Position numbers and translations under genes: made by a program
Notes under the pieces: model-generated
Told to the model about the DNA's origin: nothing
What the model saw: the letters and a program-made list of their open reading frames with translations, nothing else
Databases searched by the model: none
Shown here: positions 6,730 through 17,761 of the stretch, piece by piece
Numbering within the stretch: position 1 is the first letter of the stretch
Layout of the letters: each line of letters begins with the position of its first letter
NCBI RefSeq assembly: GCF_000284315.1
Contig: NC_017094.1
Location: forward strand, 1,519,486-1,583,485
Direction of reading: 5' to 3'
DNA length: 64,000 nt
DNA from: Leptospirillum ferrooxidans C2-3
GTDB taxonomy: Bacteria; Nitrospirota; Leptospirillia; Leptospirillales; Leptospirillaceae

Positions 6730-9480
6730 ATGAATCGTCTTGTCAGAAATGGTCCATGGCTCTTGCTCATCCTTCTCATTGGTTCAGGGTGGGCCATAGA
6801 AACACTCATGGACGAATCCGTGGACTATCTGTGGTTCTCATCCCTGAACGCCCTGTCAATCTTCTGGACATACTTCTGGGCTCGGCTCCTTTCCGGTATC
6901 ATCTTCGGAAGCCTTTTCTTCATCACTCTTTTCTCCGCACTCAGAACCATTCCGGGGAAGATACCTCCCATCACCATCCGGGTAGGTCCAAGGCTGCAGG
7001 AAATTCCTGTTGCCGGGATCAGAAAGACCCTCACCATTGCCATCTTCCTGCTCTCTCTTTTTGTGGGAGAAGGGTTCTCTGACCCCAACTCGGCGCTGTC
7101 GTTCCTATCTGTTATCAAGGCAGCCAATGGCGGCCCATCTGACCCGGTCTTTCATCACCCGCTCTCTTTTTACTTGTTTGACCTGCCTTTTTGGGAACCT
7201 CTCGTTAACTTCACGACTGCAGTCCTGATCATATCCGTCATTGTCTCACTCATTTTGGGAAAACTAACCGGATTTCTGAGGGCCTCTCAGACAGGTTTTC
7301 ATTTTGAACCCATTTATAGAAAGCGTTTTTTCTTTCTTCTGGCCGTAGCAGTCGGATCTCTCGGATTATCGGTTTTCCTTGAACGGTATGATCTTTTGAC
7401 AAAAACACATGAAATGATCACTGGACCAGGCTATACAGAGACTCACTCAACAATACCTGCACTCCTATTCGCATCGATCATGGCATTTCTGACAACGGCT
7501 GCCTGTCTTCTTGCAGCATTTTCAGAGTCAAAGAGTCTCCTTCCACTCGGACTTGGAACCACTGCGGCGGCAGCATACTTTATCGGAGCAGTCATTTATC
7601 CTGATATGCTTGAGCGATTTGTCGTTCTGCCTGACCAGTTCCATCGGGAAAAGCCTTATATCGAAAAAAATATCCAGTGGACGAGAATGGCTTATGGGCT
7701 CGACCGGGTAAAAGTGGAACATATTTCGGAACTCAAGACACCCAGCCAACAGGATTTTGAAAAAAATGCACCCACCATCAATAATATCCGGCTCTGGGAT
7801 CATCGTCCCCTTTTGACGACAGTCAGACAATTGCAACAAATACGGACTTACTATCAATTCCCCTTGCTGGCACCCGACCGTTACACGGTCAATGGGCAAC
7901 TCAGGCAGGTTCTTCTGGCACCACGGGAGCTGTCTTACAGCAACCTGCCTTCGCCTAACTGGATTAATCTTCATCTGGCCTATACACATGGACATGGATT
8001 GATCATGGCTCCGGTCAACAGGGTAACAGACGAGGGACTCCCTATCTTCTGGATCAGAAATATCCCACCGGAGACACCCGCATCCCTTCCACTCAAACAT
8101 TCAAGGATCTATTTTGCGGACCGGAACTTGCCCTATGCGATTGTCAATACACAAGTCGGTGAATTTGATTATCCCAGCGGAAATAAAAATGTCTACAGCC
8201 ACTATAACGGCAAGGGTGGAATCAGATTATCCTCAACCATGAGGAAGATCTTGTTCAGTTATCATTTCGGAACACCCAAAATCTTTCTCTCCGATGCCAT
8301 TACCCCTGAAAGTCGGATTCTTTTCCATCGCAACATTTTTACAATCGTCCATAACCTAGCGCCCTACCTTACACTGGACCCTGATCCCGTCCCGATTGTC
8401 ACCGCTCACGGCCGATTACTCTGGATGATTGATGCATACACAACATCTTCTCATGTCCCATATTCAAAGGAAGTTCCGGGTCCATTGGCCATGATCAACC
8501 CGAGGTCTCATTTCGCGGGTGGACATCTGTCTGCGTTGGGAAGCTGGCACCGGGAAATCAACATGATCCATAATCCGGTCCGAGTCATAGTCGATCCCCA
8601 GTCAGGAATACCAACCTTTTATGTAACAGACCCCAGTGACCCCATGATTGCCACCTACAGGGCAATTTTCCCGGATCTCTACAAACCGATGGAAATGATG
8701 GGAACGGACCTTGAAAGCCATCTTCGCTTTCCCCCGGGTATTTTCTCGATTCTTGCCAAAGTCTATGAGTCTTATCACATGACAGATCCGCATACTTTTT
8801 TTAATAGGGAAGATCTCTGGGACCTGCCCACACGAAATGAGCAGTCGATGAGCCCTTACTACACCGTCATGAGACTCCCTGGCTCCAGCAAGGAAGAATA
8901 CGTCCTGATGCTTCCCTACACCCCATCACAACGCCAGAATCTTTCCGCATGGCTCGTCGGGCGGTCTGATGGAAAACACCTTGGCGGAATGAAGGTCTTT
9001 ACCTTTCCCAAGGAAAGACTCATTTACGGACCTGATCAGATCGAAGCCCGCATAGACCAGAGGGGGCCCATTTCAAAACAGCTCACCTTATGGAATCAGC
9101 AAGGATCACATGTTGTCAGGGGAACACTTCTCATCATTCCTGTTGCGGGCACACTCCTTTATGTAGAACCACTGTATCTTGAGGCCACCAGTCAGGGAGC
9201 ACTTCCGGAGCTCAGGAGGGTTATTGTCTCGATGGGTGATCGTGTCGTGATGAGAAAAACGCTTTCTGAAGCGATCGACGCCCTTTTTAACAACGCTTCC
9301 GGGAATGAAGCCAATCCACCACAAAAACATGAAGTCCGATCCAGGATTGGGGAAGAAGATGGATGGGTAGAACTCCATGCCCTAGAAAAAGATGCTGACG
9401 GGGCCCTTAGAAATGGAGATCTTCAGAGACTGGGAGCTGATATGAAAAAAATCCTGAATACCATTAGAAAACACCCCTAG
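6730..9480 (+). CDS. UPF0182 family large membrane protein
   Basis: 916 residues, the usual size for UPF0182 (COG1615). About seven transmembrane segments fill the first 300 residues, starting at WLLLILLIGSGWAIETLMDE with the family-typical SVDYLWFSSLNALSIFW. A large extracytoplasmic part follows with NNIRLWDHRPL, YYQFP, INLHLAYTHGHGLIMAPVN and LPYTPSQRQNLSAWLVGRSDG, all typical of the family. Function is unknown. It starts 27 bases after the decarboxylase with GAGGTCCCG before ATG, so it may be cotranscribed with the spe genes, an association that is probably incidental. Confidence 0.92.
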   Translation: MNRLVRNGPWLLLILLIGSGWAIETLMDESVDYLWFSSLNALSIFWTYFWARLLSGIIFGSLFFITLFSALRTIPGKIPPITIRVGPRLQEIPVAGIRKTLTIAIFLLSLFVGEGFSDPNSALSFLSVIKAANGGPSDPVFHHPLSFYLFDLPFWEPLVNFTTAVLIISVIVSLILGKLTGFLRASQTGFHFEPIYRKRFFFLLAVAVGSLGLSVFLERYDLLTKTHEMITGPGYTETHSTIPALLFASIMAFLTTAACLLAAFSESKSLLPLGLGTTAAAAYFIGAVIYPDMLERFVVLPDQFHREKPYIEKNIQWTRMAYGLDRVKVEHISELKTPSQQDFEKNAPTINNIRLWDHRPLLTTVRQLQQIRTYYQFPLLAPDRYTVNGQLRQVLLAPRELSYSNLPSPNWINLHLAYTHGHGLIMAPVNRVTDEGLPIFWIRNIPPETPASLPLKHSRIYFADRNLPYAIVNTQVGEFDYPSGNKNVYSHYNGKGGIRLSSTMRKILFSYHFGTPKIFLSDAITPESRILFHRNIFTIVHNLAPYLTLDPDPVPIVTAHGRLLWMIDAYTTSSHVPYSKEVPGPLAMINPRSHFAGGHLSALGSWHREINMIHNPVRVIVDPQSGIPTFYVTDPSDPMIATYRAIFPDLYKPMEMMGTDLESHLRFPPGIFSILAKVYESYHMTDPHTFFNREDLWDLPTRNEQSMSPYYTVMRLPGSSKEEYVLMLPYTPSQRQNLSAWLVGRSDGKHLGGMKVFTFPKERLIYGPDQIEARIDQRGPISKQLTLWNQQGSHVVRGTLLIIPVAGTLLYVEPLYLEATSQGALPELRRVIVSMGDRVVMRKTLSEAIDALFNNASGNEANPPQKHEVRSRIGEEDGWVELHALEKDADGALRNGDLQRLGADMKKILNTIRKHP

Positions 9481-9528
9481 AAAACAAGATGGGAGAGAGA
9501 AGAGTCAGAAAGGATTCTTTCGTGCGGA

Positions 9529-11184
9529 TTACCCCAAACGGTCTTGTAAAAGTTCTCGGGCAAGAAGTCTTGTCGAAGGAGACATTGCATCCCCTCCCAA
9601 CATTCTGGCAATCTCTCCCACCCTGACCTCTCCTTCAATCTCACGAACACTCGACTGAACGATATCCCCGACCAGGTTTTTCTGAACAAGCAAATGGGCA
9701 TTCCCTTTTCTGGCAACTTGATGCAGGTGAGTGATCGTCACCACTTGACGGTGTTGGGCAATTTCTGACAAAAGGTCTCCCAATACCTCTCCAACCTCTC
9801 CGCCGATTCCGGAATCGACCTCATCAAAAATAAGGGTTGATCCTGCATCCCTGTCTGAAAGAATCCATTTCAATACCAAAAGAAGTCTCGAAACCTCTCC
9901 ACCCGAAGCAACTTCATCAAGGGGCTTGGGAGGAATGCCTGGGTTGGCTGAAAAAAGGAATCGGACAGAATCCGCCCCTCCCGGAGGAAAATCTCCTTGG
10001 GGAAGATCCATCCTGTCAACGATAAAAACGGCATTTTCAAGCTTAAGCTTCGTGAGGCGATCTTTCATCATGGGCTCAAGCTTCCTTGCCCCTTCAATTC
10101 TCTTCTCCCGGATCAATCCTGAAAGCACAAAAAGCTCATCCTCAACAGTCCCAATCTCGGAACGCGTTGTAGCCAATTGTGCCTCAATCTCATCCGAGGG
10201 GGGAAGAGTGATATCCGAAAAAAAACTCCATAATTGTTGAGGATCTACCCGATATTTTCTTGATAACCTCTGGTAAAGATCAAACCGAGTCTCAACTCTC
10301 AACGCCTCTTGGGGATCAAATTCAAGATTTTCAAGATAACTTCTGGCATCTCCCGAAAGTTCCCGAAGAATGGTCATGGACTCTGCAAGCAACTTATGGA
10401 TTCCAATCAATCGGCTATCATATTCGGTCAAGCGATTGAGCTCCGCCTCCAGATGCCTCAGCTGCCCCAGAACGGAAACATCTCCATCATAAACAGTATC
10501 GATAATGTTCCCGACACAGGTTTCCAGCTCCTTTGCATGTTGATGTGCCGAAAGAAGATCAGAAAGAGCTGCCCACTCTCCCTCCACGGGGGAAAGAAGA
10601 GTCCTGTCGTCAAATTTCTCCATCATGGAATCTTTTTCTGCTAGGAGCCTTCCCTCAATCTCCGAGAGGCGATCAAGCTCGGCAAGAAGCAATTTCCTTT
10701 TTGACCGGAGAACCTCATAATCTTCGACCAAAGACTCTGCTTCCGAAAAAACATCCAGAATTTTTCGATTCAGGCGAGCATCAAGAAGCCGGAAACTTTC
10801 TCCCTGACCTACAATATCGAGTAAAAGCCGCCCAACCTCCAGCAACTGTCCAGCAGATACAGAGTGCCCATTAACTGTCTGGCGCGTTCTCCCATTTTCA
10901 AGAAGGACACGCCGAATGACGATATCCTCATTTTCAGACACAATGTCTTTCATAAATTCCGGTATGATCCCAAGAGGAGAAAATCCCGCCTCAACAACCC
11001 CTTCATTATGCCCTGGCCTTATGCTCAAACCTTTGGGTTTCCCTCCGGAAATAAAATCGATTGCATCAACAAACAATGATTTTCCCGCACCTGTTTCGCC
11101 AGTCACCACTGTCAGAGCCGGTCCAAAAGAAATCATGTTCTGATCAATCGTGGCAATCGAACGAATATTGAGAAACTCAAGCAT
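9529..11184 (-). CDS. recN: DNA repair protein RecN
   Basis: SMC-like ATPase acting in double-strand break repair. About 551 residues: Walker A GETGAGKS near residue 30, a central coiled-coil region rich in Leu, Glu and Arg, the ABC signature region EVASGGEVSRLLLVLK and Walker B TLIFDEVDSGIGG. ATG at 11184, giving MLEFLNIRSIATI, follows AGGGA at good spacing; the longer frame to 11229 adds residues unlike the family. It lies downstream of trxA with a stem-loop between them, so cotranscription is uncertain. Confidence 0.95.
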   Translation of the reverse strand: MLEFLNIRSIATIDQNMISFGPALTVVTGETGAGKSLFVDAIDFISGGKPKGLSIRPGHNEGVVEAGFSPLGIIPEFMKDIVSENEDIVIRRVLLENGRTRQTVNGHSVSAGQLLEVGRLLLDIVGQGESFRLLDARLNRKILDVFSEAESLVEDYEVLRSKRKLLLAELDRLSEIEGRLLAEKDSMMEKFDDRTLLSPVEGEWAALSDLLSAHQHAKELETCVGNIIDTVYDGDVSVLGQLRHLEAELNRLTEYDSRLIGIHKLLAESMTILRELSGDARSYLENLEFDPQEALRVETRFDLYQRLSRKYRVDPQQLWSFFSDITLPPSDEIEAQLATTRSEIGTVEDELFVLSGLIREKRIEGARKLEPMMKDRLTKLKLENAVFIVDRMDLPQGDFPPGGADSVRFLFSANPGIPPKPLDEVASGGEVSRLLLVLKWILSDRDAGSTLIFDEVDSGIGGEVGEVLGDLLSEIAQHRQVVTITHLHQVARKGNAHLLVQKNLVGDIVQSSVREIEGEVRVGEIARMLGGDAMSPSTRLLARELLQDRLG

Positions 11185-11220
11185 CAAGAATATCCCTGGA
11201 AATACGGAAGGAAAATGAAC

Positions 11221-11245
11221 GGGTGCCAAAAAAACTCTGGCACCC
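11221..11245 (-). terminator. Stem-loop between trxA and recN
   Basis: GGGTGCCA (11221-11228) and TGGCACCC (11238-11245) form an 8-bp perfect stem with a 9-base loop, just after the trxA stop codon on the minus strand. The T-rich stretch lies in the loop rather than after the stem, so it may attenuate or stabilise rather than terminate. Confidence 0.4.
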
Positions 11246-11269
11246 GATCATTTGAGGCATCAACAACGA

Positions 11270-11602
11270 TTATGAAGCAAGAAGAGTATCGATTTTATCT
11301 TTGAAGTTTTTCTTGCTCTGTGCACCGACAACCTTATCAACAATCTGTCCGTCCTTGAAGAACATGAGTGTTGGAATACCCATTACCTGATATCGTACAG
11401 CAATATCCTGATTATCATCAGTGTTGAGCTTTACAAACTGGACCTTTCCGGCATATTCGACGGAAAGCTCTTCTACAATAGGAGCAACTGAGCGACAAGG
11501 ACCACACCATGGAGCCCAAAAATCGACCATCATCAGTCCCTTTGATCCAAGGACGTCCTTTTCCCACTCCTGACTGCCAACTTCCTTTACTGACCCTGCC
11601 AT
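11270..11602 (-). CDS. trxA: Thioredoxin
   Basis: Cytoplasmic disulfide reductase of 110 residues. Active site WAPWCGPC at about 29-36, then the buried lysine/aspartate region [10 protein letters not shown], the cis-proline in MGIPTLMFF, and the [13 protein letters not shown] end. ATG at 11602 follows AAGGAGGG. Faces the same way as groL upstream, but a strong terminator ends groL before it, so it should have its own promoter in 11603-11815. Confidence 0.96.
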   Translation of the reverse strand: MAGSVKEVGSQEWEKDVLGSKGLMMVDFWAPWCGPCRSVAPIVEELSVEYAGKVQFVKLNTDDNQDIAVRYQVMGIPTLMFFKDGQIVDKVVGAQSKKNFKDKIDTLLAS

Positions 11603-11814
11603 GAACCCTCCTTCACTGCTTTAAATGAAAAAACCATACCCCAACCCATCACGGGAAAGATTTCCCAAAAGTTCCCGAAGAGCTAGAAGCTTGATCAATA
11701 ACGTTCAAGGGAAATCACAAAAGACAGATTAATCTCCTATCCCGCTATTGTATGAGGCGAATCCCGGGACTGTCAAACAAAAATCCTTAAAAAAACAGAT
11801 AAACAGAATCTATC

Positions 11815-11853
11815 CAGTAAAAAAAAGAGGAAGGCATTTCTGCCTTCCTCTTT
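11815..11853 (-). terminator. Rho-independent terminator of groSL
   Basis: On the minus strand a 13-bp perfect stem (11841-11853 pairing with 11824-11836, loop GAAA) is followed by a run of T (complement of A at 11819-11826 and onward). It lies 37 bases past the groL stop codon. Confidence 0.88.
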
Positions 11854-11889
11854 CCTGAAAACAAGATCCAAACGCTTACGCATTCGGAT

Positions 11890-13515
<1,626 letters not shown>

Positions 13516-13607
13516 TTAAGAAAACCTCCCTGAAAAGTTTGAGATCATTTAGCTCCAAAAATAATGAGAAAAATCCAAAGAGACTCAACCCATCATTTGA
13601 AGATGGA

Positions 13608-13871
13608 TCAGGCGGTCAAGACTCCGAGAATATCTTCTTCCTTCAGGATCAGATATTCAGTGCCTTCCATCGTGATTTTTGAACCGGAATATTTATCGAA
13701 AAGGACAATCTCCCCAACCTTAAGCGACTTCACTTCATCGCCGATTCCTTCGACTTTCCCCTTCTGGGGCTTTTCCTTAGCCGCATCAGGTATATAAAGG
13801 CCACCCTGAGTTTTTTCGGCCTCCTCGGAATAACTTACAAAAACACGATCCTTCAACGGTTTAAACTTCAT
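13608..13871 (-). CDS. groS: Co-chaperonin GroES (10 kDa)
   Basis: Lid of the GroEL chamber. 87 residues starting MKFKPLKDRVFV, with the mobile loop EEAEKTQGGLYIPD and the ending YLILKEEDILGVL. ATG at 13871 follows GGAGGAGG; an in-frame extension to 13925 would run through the CIRCE operator and is rejected. First gene of the groSL operon. Confidence 0.97.
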   Translation of the reverse strand: MKFKPLKDRVFVSYSEEAEKTQGGLYIPDAAKEKPQKGKVEGIGDEVKSLKVGEIVLFDKYSGSKITMEGTEYLILKEEDILGVLTA

Positions 13872-13914
13872 CGATCCTCCTCCTTTAAGATGAATAACGC
13901 TTCTCTTGTGGTGA

Positions 13915-13941
13915 TTAGCACTCACCCCTCATGAGTGATAA
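13915..13941. promoter_or_regulatory. CIRCE operator (HrcA site) upstream of groS
   Basis: TTAGCACTC (13915-13923), nine-base spacer, GAGTGATAA (13933-13941). The consensus is TTAGCACTC-N9-GAGTGCTAA; one base differs. It sits 44 bases upstream of the groS start codon, so HrcA heat-shock repression of groSL is expected. hrcA itself is not in the window. Confidence 0.92.
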
Positions 13942-14021
13942 TAGAATACCAGAGGTCCAATTCCTTTGCAAGGGGAAATCCAGTGTGCCATACATTCAGG
14001 CGATAAAATGGCCTTGAAATC

Positions 14022-14063
14022 AAAAAGGGGGAAGGAGATATCTATCCCCTTCCCCCTCAAAAA
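14022..14063 (-). terminator. Terminator after ctpA
   Basis: GGGGGAAGG (14027-14035) and CCTTCCCCC (14048-14056) form a 9-bp perfect stem; on the minus strand it is followed by a T-run (A 14022-14026). It lies 21 bases past the ctpA stop codon, ending the long cluster. Confidence 0.8.
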
Positions 14064-14077
14064 AACACTCCACATGA

Positions 14078-15352
14078 CTAGCGCGAAGCCACCAGATCCT
14101 TATCCAGAATACGTATAGCCGCCTGAACTTGGGTATCATCTTTCATTGGAATTCTCCCCATAGGAAGATGATACTGGACATTTGACTTGGGAATATGGAT
14201 TGTTGCTTCTGCTCCATCCGGATTCAGAAAGTGATGCTTCAGATCCACTTCTCTAGGCACCTTGATCGACTTCATTCCTTTTGGGATAACCTCTTTCACG
14301 ATCACATCCGGGGTGATTCCATAATCCTGGATGGAACGTCCGGAAGGCGTAAAATAACGAGCTGTCGTGAGACGCAATGCAGATCCGTCAAACAATGGCA
14401 AAATAGTCTGTACGGATCCTTTCCCGAAACTTTGGGTTCCTAGGATTGTTGCCCGATGATAGTCCTGAAGTGCTCCGGAAAGAATCTCCGCTGCAGAGGC
14501 AGACTCCGTATTTACAAGGACAACAATGGGGAAATGCTCAAAAGGTTTTTCATTTCTCGCATGGAATGCGTGAAACTGGCGACGTCCTTTCATCGAAACA
14601 ACAACCTTGTGTTCCGGAAGGAAAAGAGAGGCCGAATCCACAGCATCATTCAACAATCCTCCAGGATTATTGCGGAGATCGATAATCAGGGCCTTCATTC
14701 CCTGGCTCCTCAATTCAACAATGGCCTTTCCCATATCGCGCGCATTGTTTTCGGAAAACTCCCTGTCGAGGATATAACCGATTGTCGGAGAGATCATTTT
14801 TGCCTTGACTGTATGAATTTGAATCACTTCCCTGACAACGTTGAAATCCTTGGCTTCAAAAACACCTTTTCGGCGAATGGTCAAAGTCACCGCAGTACCG
14901 ACACGGCCTCTCATCAAGTGAACAGATTGAGCCAATCCCAGCTTTTCGGTTGACAATCCGTTGACTTTGACAATTTGATCACCAGCCTTGATTCCGGCTC
15001 TCTCCGCCGGAGCATTGGGGATAGGTGACTGAACAATGATCTTTTTCCCTCTTGTGGTGATCTTGATCCCAACTCCCCCAAACTGTCCCTTCGTATCAAT
15101 TTCCAACTCGTGATATTCCTGGGGAGTCATGTATTCGGAATGAGGATCCAGCGAAGCGACCATACCCTTTATCGCTGATGTCAGGACAGGCTTGCCTGAA
15201 AGAGGGTCAACATAATCCTTTTGAATCAAGGAATAAACCATTGATAAGACTTTTAATGATTTATCCGTCCCTCCATCGGCAAAAACAGCGTGACCGACCC
15301 CACCAACAAGGATGCCAATTGCCAACACAAGAAAAACCCTACTGGTTTTCAT
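14078..15352 (-). CDS. ctpA: S41 family C-terminal processing protease
   Basis: Periplasmic serine protease that trims protein C-termini. About 424 residues: signal peptide at the N-terminus, a PDZ domain at about 90-170 (FGGVGIKITTRGKKIIV, AGIKAGDQIVKVNG), then the S41 catalytic domain with LIIDLRNNPGGLL, the nucleophile region NTESASAAEILSGALQD (serine) and GTQSFGKGSVQ (lysine). I prefer ATG at 15352, six bases after GGAAG, giving a clean signal peptide; ATG at 15367 is also possible. Downstream of the EnvC-like gene, a common arrangement in cell-wall clusters. Confidence 0.92.
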   Translation of the reverse strand: MKTSRVFLVLAIGILVGGVGHAVFADGGTDKSLKVLSMVYSLIQKDYVDPLSGKPVLTSAIKGMVASLDPHSEYMTPQEYHELEIDTKGQFGGVGIKITTRGKKIIVQSPIPNAPAERAGIKAGDQIVKVNGLSTEKLGLAQSVHLMRGRVGTAVTLTIRRKGVFEAKDFNVVREVIQIHTVKAKMISPTIGYILDREFSENNARDMGKAIVELRSQGMKALIIDLRNNPGGLLNDAVDSASLFLPEHKVVVSMKGRRQFHAFHARNEKPFEHFPIVVLVNTESASAAEILSGALQDYHRATILGTQSFGKGSVQTILPLFDGSALRLTTARYFTPSGRSIQDYGITPDVIVKEVIPKGMKSIKVPREVDLKHHFLNPDGAEATIHIPKSNVQYHLPMGRIPMKDDTQVQAAIRILDKDLVASR

Positions 15353-15632
15353 GACCATCTTCCACATTTTCTATCACGATCCTTCTTTTACAGGGTTTCA
15401 TGGTTTTCCCCATTTCTTGCTGCACCTCCAAATGACTCACCTGAGGTAATCCCATATTGACCTAAACAAATTCACTATGACCAAGGATCCAATGATAGGT
15501 GACAATGAAGTCCTGATATAATAAGGACATCACAGAAGAAAAAGAGGAAAGTCCATTTCCGTACTCCAAAAACTGACTCTTTTCAGAGTATCACCCTATT
15601 CTCCAATCGGCAAGGGATTTAAGAAAAGAGTG

Positions 15633-16820
15633 TTATCTTGAGAGATAAGGAACTGGATTAACAGGGTTACCACCATGTGTCAGTCCAAAAAATAATGTAT
15701 CTTTCCCATGTGACCCGCCACCTCCCGCATATCCAATGACAGCCCCTTTTGAAATGTTCTCTCCTTTCTTCACAGCGATTCGGCCTAAATGTCCGTAAAG
15801 AGAATAGATATGATTTCCATGATCAAGAATCACCATTTGTCCATATCCGGTATAGTGACGGGCAAAAATAACCTGTCCGTCACCAGAGGAGTGAATGACC
15901 TCTCCTGGGTGGACACGAATATCCACACCATCATGAAAATGTCCAAAGCCTTCAACGATCTCTCCTCTAACTGGCCATTTGAGGCTTCCCGGCAGAAGAT
16001 GAAGTCGTTTAATAGCATGAAAATGGGTTCGATAGTGGGATGAGATTGCTTCAAGATGCTGAATCAGGTGAAGTAAATGCCGTTTCTTGCGCTCGATCCG
16101 GGTATCATCTTTCTTCAATCTCTTTTCCATTACAAGAAGATGCTTAAGCTCATTTCTCATCGAATTCATTTTGGATCTTTCTCTTGCCTCTTTTTTGATC
16201 GTCTTCTGTCTATCGGCCAAGAGACGTTTTTTTTTCATCCTCCACGAAGAAAGCTCATTAATAGAGCGAATCTCATTGCTCTTCTCGATAGCAATCCTTT
16301 TGGAGAGTGTATTCTGACGGGAAGAGAGAGAAAGAAGGGCAATCTTGTAAAAGAGAGGGGAAGGTGCTTGGTCAAGCTCGATCAAATACCCCTTGAGCGC
16401 ATCAGAGAGGTAGGCAAACCTGGTCTTTTCCAGTTGATTCCGATCAGACTCCAGTAAGAGTTTTTCGGAACTGATCTTGTTGTTGAAAAAGTCCAGCTTT
16501 CTATTCATTCGGATAAGATCGATCCTTGCATTTTCAATTTTGACATGCAAGTTCTCCTTATCCATTTTCAACTCCAATATCCGATACTTCAAATCCTGGC
16601 CTTTGGAACGGAATCGGATCTCCTTTCTGTGATTACGAATCCACTCCTTTCTTAATCGATTGTATTCACTGCGATGTTGATGCAACTCTTCCTGCAGTTT
16701 TTTAATGGAATGATGAGACTCCGATGCCAGGGATGGCTGAACACAAGGAAAAACAAAAAAAGAAATTAGTGTGAGAGCAATACCCTGCGCCAAAATTTTC
16801 CCAGCTGAAAAGACAACCAC
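15633..16820 (-). CDS. EnvC-like murein hydrolase activator (M23/LytM domain)
   Basis: Exported coiled-coil protein of about 395 residues. A signal peptide is followed by some 230 residues of charged coiled coil, then a LytM domain (WPVRGEIVEGFGHFHDGVDIR ... YGHLG ... NPVNPVPYL, broken here for length). The first His/Asp zinc pair (HDGVD) is present, but the last H-x-H zinc motif is replaced by TLFF, as in EnvC, so it probably activates amidases rather than cleaving murein itself. GTG at 16820 follows GGGGG; it overlaps the 3' end of ftsX by about 55 bases. Role near FtsX fits septal wall splitting. Confidence 0.82.
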   Translation of the reverse strand: MVVFSAGKILAQGIALTLISFFVFPCVQPSLASESHHSIKKLQEELHQHRSEYNRLRKEWIRNHRKEIRFRSKGQDLKYRILELKMDKENLHVKIENARIDLIRMNRKLDFFNNKISSEKLLLESDRNQLEKTRFAYLSDALKGYLIELDQAPSPLFYKIALLSLSSRQNTLSKRIAIEKSNEIRSINELSSWRMKKKRLLADRQKTIKKEARERSKMNSMRNELKHLLVMEKRLKKDDTRIERKKRHLLHLIQHLEAISSHYRTHFHAIKRLHLLPGSLKWPVRGEIVEGFGHFHDGVDIRVHPGEVIHSSGDGQVIFARHYTGYGQMVILDHGNHIYSLYGHLGRIAVKKGENISKGAVIGYAGGGGSHGKDTLFFGLTHGGNPVNPVPYLSR

Positions 16821-17632
16821 CCGAGCCCCCCGCCAATGACCGGAAAAGAAAAGAAAAAATAAACCCACTTAGAATGGATTCCAAGCTGAGAGGATGCAAG
16901 GAATGGATCCAGAGAGGGACTATAAAGAGCCGGGTGAGCCAGAAAAAGAAGAATACATGCTCCCAAGGCAGCAAAAAAACCCAAACGAAAACCTTCTCGG
17001 TTAAACGAGAAAGAAGAAGGATCCGATTGTTTCCAAAAAGAATTTCCAGAAGGATCCACTGCACCGGCATCCTTCTCGGTAACACCCCCCAAAAAACTCC
17101 AAAAAAGGATCAGCATCAAGACCACAAGTCCTAATAGCATGAGTCCAGAGCGTTTAAGATGAATCATTAAAAGGTCTAATGAGTCAAGTTTTTCCGCCCA
17201 AGGCAAATTGTCTTCAACAAGAAGCACATGTCTATTTCCAGAAAGAATTTTGTGAATGGAAAGGGCTTGATCAGCCAGTGTCACCCTCTCTCCCCTATTG
17301 TTTTTTCCCATTGAAAGAGTCAGAAGGATCATCTTTTTAGTTGTTCCAGAGATCGGATCACTTATTGAAGGCTGTGCGAACTGATTCACTTCATCCAGAG
17401 AAAGGGGTTTGATATTGGTCGTGATAAAAGATAGCTGACCAAAAATCTTTTGATAGTCCGAATTCGAGATCTTCTGATCTAGAACAACAACCATATGAGT
17501 ATTCTCAAGAGAAGATGTCCTGATTTGTTCGACCATCAGAAAAGAAGAAATCATCCATAAGAAAACGCAAAAGAGCAATGAAAAAAAGGTAATTGAAACA
17601 AATTGTCTGAAAAAAGAATAAGAACGGATCAT
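16766..17632 (-). CDS. ftsX: FtsX-like permease
   Basis: 288 residues with the FtsX layout: one N-terminal transmembrane segment (about 12-34), an extracytoplasmic domain to about 155, then three more membrane segments (about 157-177, 210-232, 257-280). It overlaps the EnvC-like gene and precedes ctpA, matching ftsX-envC-ctpA. In known systems FtsEX passes a signal from the divisome to EnvC. No ftsE lies upstream; rnhB does. Sequence identity to FtsX is judged on topology and context more than on motifs. Confidence 0.72.
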   Translation of the reverse strand: MIRSYSFFRQFVSITFFSLLFCVFLWMISSFLMVEQIRTSSLENTHMVVVLDQKISNSDYQKIFGQLSFITTNIKPLSLDEVNQFAQPSISDPISGTTKKMILLTLSMGKNNRGERVTLADQALSIHKILSGNRHVLLVEDNLPWAEKLDSLDLLMIHLKRSGLMLLGLVVLMLILFWSFLGGVTEKDAGAVDPSGNSFWKQSDPSSFSFNREGFRLGFFAALGACILLFLAHPALYSPSLDPFLASSQLGIHSKWVYFFFSFPVIGGGLGWLSFQLGKFWRRVLLSH

Positions 17633-17761
17633 CCCCCTAAATCTCCATTTGATAAGATTAAAGGGGTTATAATATGAGGACGGCTGTCATCGGAAAGGAT
17701 CTTCAAACGGAAATTCCCTCTCAAGGAATGCGGGATACGCACAAGAAAGACGCAAGGATCT

